In this document: positions 57,760-64,000 of the stretch, piece by piece | Layout of the letters: each line of letters opens with the position of its first letter | How positions within the stretch are numbered: position 1 is the stretch's first letter | Source: Sinorhizobium fredii USDA 205 | GTDB taxonomy: Bacteria > Pseudomonadota > Alphaproteobacteria > Rhizobiales > Rhizobiaceae | Direction of reading: 5' to 3' | DNA length: 64,000 nucleotides | Assembly: GCF_001461695.1 (NCBI RefSeq) | Contig: NZ_AUTC01000141.1 | Span: 1-64,000, forward strand | The notes under the pieces: generated by a model | Databases searched by the model: none | What the model saw: the letters and a program-made list of their open reading frames with translations, nothing else | What the model was told of the DNA's origin: nothing | Translations under genes and position numbers: made by a program

Positions 57760-58833
57760 TCAGACGGTCCGATCGCCGGCGGTTACCCCCGTCTTGAAGC
57801 GCCGCTCCGGATCGAGCAGCAATTGCAGCTCGCCGATATCCGTGCTGCCGCCGATGCGGCGCAGCAGGATGCGCCCCATGTGCTCGCCGGTCTCGGTGAG
57901 GTCCTCGTAGATGGTGTCGACCCGCGGCTGGATGGCGCCGAGCAGTGGCGACGTCTGCTTGGCGACGATGTCGTATTCGACGCCGAGGGTCAGGCCGCAG
58001 TCGCTCATGCCGGTGATCGTCGCCAGGGCGCAGACCTCGCCGCCGCAGGTGAAGCCATCCGGCGGATCCGGGTCGGCCTGGCGCCGGCGGATCCGGTCGC
58101 GGATCGCGCCGGCCGGGCTGTCGAGGTCGATGTCGGTAAGGATTTCATAGGCGCAGCCCGCCTCGCGCACTGCCGTCATGAAGCCATGCAGGATATGGCC
58201 GGCAAAGGTGAAGCTGGCCGGGCCGCTGATCAGCGCGGGCTTCTGCCGCCCCTTGGCGATCAGCCGCCGCGTCGCCTCATAGGCGAAGGTGAAATTGTCG
58301 TAGTCGACGAAGGGATGGGACGTGGCAAGCTCGGTGCGGCCGTGGGTGACGAAGGGAAAGCCGGCCTCCGAAAGCAGCTTGACGCGCGGATCGAGCGGCT
58401 CGGTGCGCGAGAAGATCAGCCCGTCGGCCATGCCGTTGCGGATGATGTAGTTCACCGCATCGATATTCGCTGCGTCGAGGAAGTTCGGCATGACGATCAG
58501 GTGATAGGCGGTGCCCTGCAAGGCCTTGGCGATGCCGGCCATCACGGAGGTTCCGTAGCCGAGGATCTCCTCATGCGGCGCGAGCAGCACGGCAATCACA
58601 TTCGTGCGGCCGGTCTTCAGGCGCTGCGCTGCGCGGTCCGGCGAATAGCCGATGTCGAGCGCCACCTGGCGGACGCGATGGCGCGTGTCGACAGAGATCT
58701 GCGGCGCGTCGGCAAGCGCCCGCGACACCGTGGTGACGGCCAGTCCGGTGATATCGGCGATGGTGCGCAGGGTCGGCTTGCCGTGTCTTGGCGCGGCACT
58801 TCCCGGGCGGGCGGGTTTCGAAGGATCGGCCAA
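57760..58833 (-). CDS. LacI-family transcriptional regulator (second)
   Basis: The 357-aa repressor has the HTH PTLRTIADITGLAVTTVSRALADAPQISVDTRHRV (near residues 20-60) and a sugar-binding domain with VIAVLLAPHEEILGYGTSVMAGIAKAL. The open frame runs up to 58959, but a TTG at 58831-58833 has AGGAAAG 7 bases upstream and gives normal family length; upstream ATGs lie among operator-like repeats. It is divergent from the ABC importer and probably represses it. Confidence in the family is high, in the start moderate. Confidence 0.85.
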   Translation of the reverse strand: MADPSKPARPGSAAPRHGKPTLRTIADITGLAVTTVSRALADAPQISVDTRHRVRQVALDIGYSPDRAAQRLKTGRTNVIAVLLAPHEEILGYGTSVMAGIAKALQGTAYHLIVMPNFLDAANIDAVNYIIRNGMADGLIFSRTEPLDPRVKLLSEAGFPFVTHGRTELATSHPFVDYDNFTFAYEATRRLIAKGRQKPALISGPASFTFAGHILHGFMTAVREAGCAYEILTDIDLDSPAGAIRDRIRRRQADPDPPDGFTCGGEVCALATITGMSDCGLTLGVEYDIVAKQTSPLLGAIQPRVDTIYEDLTETGEHMGRILLRRIGGSTDIGELQLLLDPERRFKTGVTAGDRTV

Positions 58834-58902
58834 GCGGGTGCTTTCCTGCAAGCGGTCAAGAGCGGCATTTGTAACGTGACGCGAACCTATAAGCAATCGT
58901 AT

Positions 58903-58920
58903 CATGCAAACGTTATAAAT
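58903..58920. promoter_or_regulatory. Candidate LacI-type operator upstream of lacI-2
   Basis: CATGCAAACGTTATAAAT, read on the minus strand as ATTTATAACGTTTGCATG, matches the site at 59040-59057 in ATTT-N2-AACGTT. Confidence 0.5.
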
Positions 58921-59039
58921 CGCTGGGCAGCAACGTTTTTGCTGCATTGCAGCATGCACTGCATGCCGTATAGTGCAGTGAAATCAGTCAGTTTCGGTCC
59001 ACGGAAGGCAGGAGTTCGCCCTCCGCTTGACTTGCGGTG

Positions 59040-59057
59040 ATTTGTAACGTTTTAAAT
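59040..59057. promoter_or_regulatory. Candidate LacI-type operator upstream of the ABC importer
   Basis: ATTTGTAACGTTTTAAAT is dyad-symmetric around AACGTT (ATTT and AAAT ends) and resembles the inverted site at 58903-58920. It lies 110 bp before the binding-protein gene. Confidence 0.5.
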
Positions 59058-59166
59058 TGTGCGGGCGGCGTATGCCGCAAGCCCAGACTGCCCCTTGGGA
59101 GGGGGCAGACAATCCAAAAAAGCGGAGGAGCTTCCGCTTCGGTAACTTGCAAACGGGAGGAAAACG

Positions 59167-60411
59167 ATGCGCAAGTTGATGACGACGACGGCTGTTGCAG
59201 CATTGATGTTGGCGGCGACGGCCGCGCGCGCAGCAGAGAATGTGGAAGTGCTGCACTGGTGGACGTCCGGTGGCGAGGCGGCGGCCCTCGACGTTCTGAA
59301 GAAGGATCTGGAAGGCAAGGGCATTACCTGGACCGACATGCCGGTCGCCGGCGGCGGCGGCACGGAGGCTATGACGGTGCTTCGCGCCCGCGTCACCTCC
59401 GGCAATGCGCCGACGGCGGTGCAGATGCTCGGCTTCGACATCCTCGACTGGGCCAAGGAAGGCGCGCTCGGCAACCTTGACGACATTGCCGCCAAGGAAG
59501 GCTGGGACAAGGTCGTTCCGACGGCGCTGCAGCAGTTCTCGAAATATGACGGCCACTGGATCGCTGCTCCGGTCAACGTCCACTCGACCAACTGGGTCTG
59601 GATCAACAAGGCCGCCCTCGACAAGGCCGGCGGCAAGGAGCCGGCGAACTGGGATGAGCTGATCGCGCTGCTCGACAAGTTCAAGGAACAGGGCATCACG
59701 CCGGTTGCCCACGGCGGCCAGCCCTGGCAGGACGCGACGATCTTCGATGCGGTCGTGCTTTCGCTCGGCAACGACTTCTACAAGAAGGCCTTCATCGACC
59801 TCGATTCGGCAACGCTCGGCGGCGACCAAATGAAGGAAGCCTTCGACCGGATGACGAAGCTCAGATCCTATGTCGACGACAACTTCTCCGGCCGCGACTG
59901 GAACCTCGCCTCCGCCATGGTCATCGAGAACAAGGCCGGCCTGCAGTTCATGGGCGACTGGGCGAAGGGTGAATTCCTCAAGGCGAAGAAGGTGCCCGGC
60001 ACCGATTTCGTCTGCATGCGCTTCCCGGGAACGCAAGGCTCGGTCACCTTCAACTCCGACGTGTTCGTCATGTTCAAGGTCTCGGATGATAAGGTCCCGG
60101 CACAATTGCAGATGGCTTCGGCCATCGAAAGCCCCACCTTCCAGACCGCGTTCAACGTCGTCAAGGGATCGGTTCCGGCCCGCACCGACGTTCCGGATAC
60201 GGAGTTCGACGCTTGCGGCAAGAAGGGCATCAAGGATCTCGCCGAAGCCAACGCCAGCGGCACGCTCATGGGCTCCATGGCCCACCGCCATGCCAACCCG
60301 GCCGCCGTCATGAACGCGATCTATGACGTGGTGACCCGCCAGTTCAATGGTGAGCTCAGCTCGGAAGAGGCCGTGAAGGAACTCGTCACGGCGGTCGAGG
60401 CCGCAAAGTAA
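59167..60411 (+). CDS. Sugar ABC transporter periplasmic binding protein (CUT1)
   Basis: The 414-aa binding protein has a signal peptide ([20 protein letters not shown], cleaved near RAAEN), then [22 protein letters not shown] and [22 protein letters not shown], typical of the glucose/mannose and glycerol-3-phosphate-like family 1 binding proteins. GGGAGGA precedes the ATG. It is the first gene of the importer set; a repeat hairpin follows and may limit read-through to the permeases. The ligand is probably a sugar or glycoside; the identity is unknown. Confidence 0.93.
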   Translation: MRKLMTTTAVAALMLAATAARAAENVEVLHWWTSGGEAAALDVLKKDLEGKGITWTDMPVAGGGGTEAMTVLRARVTSGNAPTAVQMLGFDILDWAKEGALGNLDDIAAKEGWDKVVPTALQQFSKYDGHWIAAPVNVHSTNWVWINKAALDKAGGKEPANWDELIALLDKFKEQGITPVAHGGQPWQDATIFDAVVLSLGNDFYKKAFIDLDSATLGGDQMKEAFDRMTKLRSYVDDNFSGRDWNLASAMVIENKAGLQFMGDWAKGEFLKAKKVPGTDFVCMRFPGTQGSVTFNSDVFVMFKVSDDKVPAQLQMASAIESPTFQTAFNVVKGSVPARTDVPDTEFDACGKKGIKDLAEANASGTLMGSMAHRHANPAAVMNAIYDVVTRQFNGELSSEEAVKELVTAVEAAK

Positions 60412-60581
60412 GCGCGACGCGAGGGGCGCGAAGCCCGTCACCCTGACCCTCTTCCCGCTCGCGGGGAGAGGGGACGGAGGCGCTGCGGCATAACCCCTTC
60501 TCCCTGCAAAGCGGGGAAAAGGTGCCGGCAGGCGGATGAGGGGCAGGCCCCTCCATACGAAACGATACGGTGGTAACAAAC
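60412..60581. repeat. RIME-like repeat between binding-protein and permease genes
   Basis: CACCCTGACCCTCTTCCCGC begins the element, followed by TCGCGGGGAGAGGGG, ACCCCTTCTCCCTGC and GCGGGGAAAAGGTGCCGGCAGGCGGATGAGGGG (60437-60545). It is in opposite orientation to the 22182 repeat. It lies inside an operon, where such hairpins often lower permease expression relative to the binding protein. Confidence 0.62.
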
Positions 60582-61460
60582 ATGGATAGCCGCACCCGGC
60601 TGCAGGAGCTTTTGCCCAGGCTCGTGCTTGCCCCCAGCTTTCTCATAGTTCTGGTGTTCGTCTACGGCTTCATAGTCTACACGGGCTTCCTGTCGATGAC
60701 GGACAGCAAGATGTTGCCGTCCCACAATTTCATAGGCTTCGGCAACTACAGCAAGCTCTGGGCGCTGCCACACTGGTGGCGGGCGGTCAGCAACCTGGCG
60801 ATCTTCGCGACGCTCTATATCGTCATCTGCTCGGTGCTTGGTCTGGCGCTTGCCATCCTTCTCGACCAGAAGATCCGGGCGGAGGGGTTTCTTCGGCCGA
60901 TCTACCTCTATCCGATGGCGCTGTCCTTCATCGTCACGGGGACCGCGTGGAAGTGGTTCCTCGATCCCGGCATCGGGCTCGAGAACACCATGCATCTCTG
61001 GGGCTGGGAGAGCTTCTCCTTCAACTGGATCAAGGACCGCAACTACGCGATCTATTGCGTCGTCATCGCCGCGGTCTGGCAGTCGACCGGCTTCATCATG
61101 GCAATGTTCCTGGCGGGCCTGCGCGGCGTCGACAACGAGATCATCAAGGCCGCCCAGATCGATGGTGCGACGACGCCGACCATCTACCGGCGGATCATCA
61201 TTCCGTTGATGCGGCCGGTCTTCCTCTCGGCCTTCGTCGTGCTCGCCCATCTCGCCATCAAGGCCTACGACCTGATCATCGCCTTGACCGGCGGCGGGCC
61301 AGGGCAGGCGACTGAGCTGCCGGCGACCTTCATGTATTCCTACACCTTCACGCGAAACCAGATGGCGATCGGCGCCTCTTCGGCGGTCATCATGCTGGTG
61401 ATGATCTTCTCGATCATCGTTCCCTATCTCTATTCCGAAATCCGGGGAGGAAAACGCTGA
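60582..61460 (+). CDS. Sugar ABC transporter permease 1 (CUT1, MalF-like)
   Basis: The 292-aa permease has six predicted membrane helices and the ATPase-docking EAA motif (EIIKAAQIDGATTPTIYRRIIIPLMRP) near residue 190-215. The ATG at 60582 (MDSRTRLQ) is preferred; a GTG at 60570 is possible. Its stop overlaps the next gene by one base. SALALAILLDQ-type cytoplasmic loops and LTGGGPGQATE match the CUT1 class. Confidence 0.92.
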   Translation: MDSRTRLQELLPRLVLAPSFLIVLVFVYGFIVYTGFLSMTDSKMLPSHNFIGFGNYSKLWALPHWWRAVSNLAIFATLYIVICSVLGLALAILLDQKIRAEGFLRPIYLYPMALSFIVTGTAWKWFLDPGIGLENTMHLWGWESFSFNWIKDRNYAIYCVVIAAVWQSTGFIMAMFLAGLRGVDNEIIKAAQIDGATTPTIYRRIIIPLMRPVFLSAFVVLAHLAIKAYDLIIALTGGGPGQATELPATFMYSYTFTRNQMAIGASSAVIMLVMIFSIIVPYLYSEIRGGKR

Positions 61461-62341
61461 TGGGCGCTCGCAGTCCAGAGAACGTCATCTCGCACAACCG
61501 CCTGACCCGGGCGCTGATCTACCTGGCGCTGATCCTCTTCGCGCTTTACTCGCTGCTGCCGCTCTACGTCATGCTGGTGAATTCCCTGAAGCCGCTCGAC
61601 GAGATCCGCCAGGGGGGCATGCTGAACCTGCCTGAGACCTGGACGATCGAGCCGTGGCTTTCGGCCTGGTCAACGGCGCAGATCGGTGTGCAGCCGACCG
61701 GTCTTCGCCCGTTCTTCATCAATTCGATCCTGATGGTCGTTCCGGCCGTGGCGATCTCGACGATCATCGGCGCGCTCAACGGCTACGTGCTGACGAAGTG
61801 GCGCTTCCCGGGCGCGAACATCTTCTTCGGTATGTTGCTCTTGTCCTGCTTCATCCCGTTCCAGATCGTGCTGATTCCGATGGCGCGCATCCTGGGGATT
61901 CTCGGCATTGCCGGGTCGATCTGGGGGCTGATCCTCGTCCATGTCGTCTACGGCATCGGCTTCACGACGCTCTATTTCCGCAACTACTACGAGGCGTTCC
62001 CGACCGAGCTGGTGCGCGCCGCGCAGATCGACGGGGCGAGTTTCTTCCAGATTTTCCTGCGGATCATGCTGCCGTCCTCCGGGCCGATCATCGTCGTCTC
62101 GGTCATCTGGCAGTTCACCAATATCTGGAACGACTTCCTGTTCGGTGCCTCGTTCTCCGGCCCCTATTCGACGCCGATGACGGTGGCGCTCAACAACCTG
62201 GTGAGCTCGTCGACGGGGGTCAAGGAATACAACGTCCACTTCGCAGGCGCGATCCTCGCCGCCCTGCCAACGCTCATCGTCTACATCGTGTCCGGCCGCT
62301 ACTTCGTCCGCGGGCTGATGTCCGGCGCCGTGAAAGGATAA
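61460..62341 (+). CDS. Sugar ABC transporter permease 2 (CUT1, MalG-like)
   Basis: The 293-aa permease has six predicted helices and the EAA motif (ELVRAAQIDGASFFQIFLRIMLPSSGP). It overlaps permease 1 by one base, so both subunits are made in step. It is followed after 4 bp by the ATPase. Confidence 0.93.
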   Translation: MGARSPENVISHNRLTRALIYLALILFALYSLLPLYVMLVNSLKPLDEIRQGGMLNLPETWTIEPWLSAWSTAQIGVQPTGLRPFFINSILMVVPAVAISTIIGALNGYVLTKWRFPGANIFFGMLLLSCFIPFQIVLIPMARILGILGIAGSIWGLILVHVVYGIGFTTLYFRNYYEAFPTELVRAAQIDGASFFQIFLRIMLPSSGPIIVVSVIWQFTNIWNDFLFGASFSGPYSTPMTVALNNLVSSSTGVKEYNVHFAGAILAALPTLIVYIVSGRYFVRGLMSGAVKG

Positions 62342-62345
62342 GCCC

Positions 62346-63458
62346 ATGTCATTCCTGAAAATCAGCAATCTGCGCAAATCCTACGGCTCGCTCGAGATCC
62401 TGAAGGACATCAACATCGAGATCGAACAGGGCGGCTTCCTGGTGCTCGTCGGCCCGTCCGGCTGTGGCAAGTCTACTCTTCTGAACACGATCGCCGGGCT
62501 GGAGCCGATCACCTCGGGTGATATCGCGATCGATGGCCGCTCGGTTTCGGGGCTGCACCCGTCGAAGCGCGATATCGCCATGGTGTTCCAGTCCTACGCG
62601 CTCTATCCGAATATGACGGTTGCCGGAAACATCGCCTTCGGCATGGAAATCCGCGGCGTGCCGAAGGAGGAGCGCGACAAGGCGATCAAGCAGGTTGCCG
62701 ACATGCTGCAGATCGGCCATCTGCTCGAGCGCAAGCCCGGCCAGCTTTCCGGCGGCCAGCGCCAGCGCGTCGCCATGGGCCGGGCGCTTGTGCGCGACCC
62801 AAAACTCTTCCTCTTCGATGAGCCGCTGTCGAACCTCGACGCGAAGCTGCGCGTCGACATGCGCACTGAGATCAAACGCCTGCACCACCGCATGAAGACG
62901 ACGATCGTCTATGTGACGCACGACCAGATCGAGGCGATGACGCTGGCGACGAAGATCGCCGTCCTGAAGGATGGCGTCCTGCAGCAGTTCGGCACGCCCG
63001 CCGAGATCTACAACAATCCGGCCAATATGTTCGTCGCCGACTTCATGGGATCGCCGGCGATGAACCTGTTGAAGGCGCGGATCGAAACCTCCGGTTCGGG
63101 CGTTGCGGTGACTCTGGACCGGCCGAATGCCGAGCCGCTGAAGCTTGCCGTGCCGCATAACGGCGCGCTCTCCGCCTATGCCGGCAAGGACGTCGTCTTC
63201 GGCATCCGTCCGGAGGCGCTGACCGATCCGGATGGCGCCGACCGCAATGCGAAGTTCGTCGCCGAGGGCGATTGCCTGATCGAGGTCGTCGAGCCGGCCG
63301 GCTCCGACACCTTCGCGGTCACCCGGCTCGGCGGCAAGGAAATCGTCGCGAGACTCCGCGCTGATGCTCGCATCGCCCCCGGCCAGACGTCGCGGCTGGC
63401 CTTCAATCTCGACAAGGCCGTGTTCTTCGACCCGCAAAGCGAGAAGCGGATCGCATGA
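62346..63458 (+). CDS. Sugar ABC transporter ATP-binding protein (MalK/UgpC type)
   Basis: The 370-aa ATPase has Walker A VGPSGCGKSTLLN (about residue 36), the signature LSGGQRQRVAMGRAL (about residue 135), Walker B LFLFDEPLSNLDAKLR, and the switch His in VYVTHDQIEAM. The C-terminal TOBE/regulatory domain (FGIRPEALTDPDG) is complete. It completes the CUT1 importer and overlaps the GMC gene by 4 bp. Confidence 0.95.
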   Translation: MSFLKISNLRKSYGSLEILKDINIEIEQGGFLVLVGPSGCGKSTLLNTIAGLEPITSGDIAIDGRSVSGLHPSKRDIAMVFQSYALYPNMTVAGNIAFGMEIRGVPKEERDKAIKQVADMLQIGHLLERKPGQLSGGQRQRVAMGRALVRDPKLFLFDEPLSNLDAKLRVDMRTEIKRLHHRMKTTIVYVTHDQIEAMTLATKIAVLKDGVLQQFGTPAEIYNNPANMFVADFMGSPAMNLLKARIETSGSGVAVTLDRPNAEPLKLAVPHNGALSAYAGKDVVFGIRPEALTDPDGADRNAKFVAEGDCLIEVVEPAGSDTFAVTRLGGKEIVARLRADARIAPGQTSRLAFNLDKAVFFDPQSEKRIA

Positions 63459-64000
63459 GCGTGCAGAGCCAGCCGGATATCGTCATCGTCGGTTCGGGTA
63501 TCGGCGGCGCCACCGTGGCTGCCGGACTTGCCGCTTCGGGTGCCGAAATCCTCATCCTCGAGACGGGTCACCACATCGAGGACCTGCCGGTCAATCGCGA
63601 CCAGCGGGCGATCTTCCAGCGCGGTCATTTCCGGCCGAAGGAGACCTGGTACGAGGCGGGCGGCGCCGGCTTCAACCCCGGCAACTATTACAATGTCGGC
63701 GGCAACTCGAAATTCTATGGCGCCGTGCTGACCCGCTACCGCCGCGAGGATTTCGAGGAGATGCGCCATCTCGGCGGCATCTCGCCGGCCTGGCCCTTTC
63801 CCTATGAGGAACTCGAGCCCTGGTATTCCAGGGCGGAAGAGCTCTACCAGGTGCGCGGCAGGCTCGGCGAGGACCCGACCGAACCGGCGCATTCGAACAA
63901 TTATCCGCACGGGCCGGTGCCGGACGAACCGGCGATCGCCAAAGTGCGCAAGCGCCTGGCGGAGGTTGGCCTGCACCCCTATTCGCTGCCGCTCGGCATC
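63455..64000 (+). CDS. GMC-family FAD oxidoreductase (N-terminal part, cut by the window end)
   Basis: 182 codons are visible and the reading frame stays open to the end of the window. The FAD motif DIVIVGSGIGGATVAAGLAASGAEILILE opens the protein, and YYNVGGNSKFYGAVLTRYRREDFEEMRHLGGISPAWPFPYEELEPWYSRAEELYQVRG is typical of sugar/alcohol-oxidising GMC enzymes. Its start overlaps the ATPase stop (ATGA). A glycoside 3-dehydrogenase-type activity would fit next to a sugar importer, but that is inference. Confidence 0.85.
   Translation, partial: MSVQSQPDIVIVGSGIGGATVAAGLAASGAEILILETGHHIEDLPVNRDQRAIFQRGHFRPKETWYEAGGAGFNPGNYYNVGGNSKFYGAVLTRYRREDFEEMRHLGGISPAWPFPYEELEPWYSRAEELYQVRGRLGEDPTEPAHSNNYPHGPVPDEPAIAKVRKRLAEVGLHPYSLPLGI

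Larger units (their letters stand above)
58834..59166. promoter_or_regulatory. Divergent lacI-2 / ABC importer regulatory region
   Basis: This 333-bp gap has AACGTT-centred sites at 58903-58920 (CATGCAAACGTTATAAAT), 58932-58937 inside a GCAGCAACGTTTTTGCTGC dyad, and 59040-59057 (ATTTGTAACGTTTTAAAT), plus a partial copy at 58867. A CACTGCA-N10-TGCAGTG inverted repeat lies at 58957-58980. The region is markedly AT-rich. The importer SD GGGAGGA is at 59153-59159. Confidence 0.6.

Overview
The window looks like the replication-origin region of the main chromosome of a Rhizobiaceae bacterium, most probably Sinorhizobium/Ensifer. The reasons are the high-GC alphaproteobacterial coding style and the gene order dnaQ-coaE-aroE-maf-ppsR / hemE-hemJ-rho-mnmE-mnmG-rsmG-parA-parB. 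A hemE-adjacent intergenic region carries DnaA-box-like sequences, and TTTCACGTGAAA (parS-type) palindromes cluster around parAB. Species cannot be assigned from the sequence alone. No rRNA, tRNA, CRISPR array, prophage or insertion sequence was seen.

Layout. (1) 0-13.3 kb is the origin and segregation block. A leftward set (maf-aroE-coaE-dnaQ, and ppsR) and a rightward set (hemE-hemJ, rho, mnmE, mnmG-rsmG-parA-parB) diverge from a putative oriC at 3836-4241. (2) 13.5-18.6 kb holds leuS-lptE-holA (leftward) and yggS. (3) 18.7-25.3 kb holds two acyl-CoA synthetases (PrpE-like and AcsA) around a LysR regulator, a stand-alone ectoine-synthase-like gene and the cell-cycle regulator trcR. (4) 25.5-42.3 kb is mostly housekeeping: a DUF1674 protein, htpX-rsmB-heparinase-like-purH, a frameshifted MFS transporter, the giant NAD-glutamate dehydrogenase, pyridoxal kinase, carbonic anhydrase, a lytic transglycosylase and asd. 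(5) 42.4-50 kb holds a candidate Thr/Lys-rich leader peptide upstream of asd, an MHS-type transporter with a large insertion, a PAP2 phosphatase, leuB, a LysE exporter and an M3 peptidase. (6) 50.2-64 kb is accessory catabolism. A LacI-controlled divergent unit (DUF993 // lacI, Gfo/Idh, CoA-transferase, enoyl-CoA hydratase, aldehyde dehydrogenase) is followed by a second LacI-type regulator facing a complete CUT1 sugar ABC importer and a GMC oxidoreductase cut by the window end.

How it works together. The left third handles initiation, segregation and tRNA modification. The right end looks like two neighbouring substrate-inducible modules for an unidentified carbohydrate-like compound. Near-identical 16-bp operator-like palindromes sit in both promoters of the first module, and AACGTT-centred sites sit between the second regulator and its transporter. 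GC-rich mosaic repeats resembling the RIME family of rhizobia fill many gene-free gaps. The most novel candidates are the leader peptide upstream of asd (42460-42576), the LacI/DUF993/CoA-transferase catabolic operon (50240-57652) and the solitary ectC (21789-22175).
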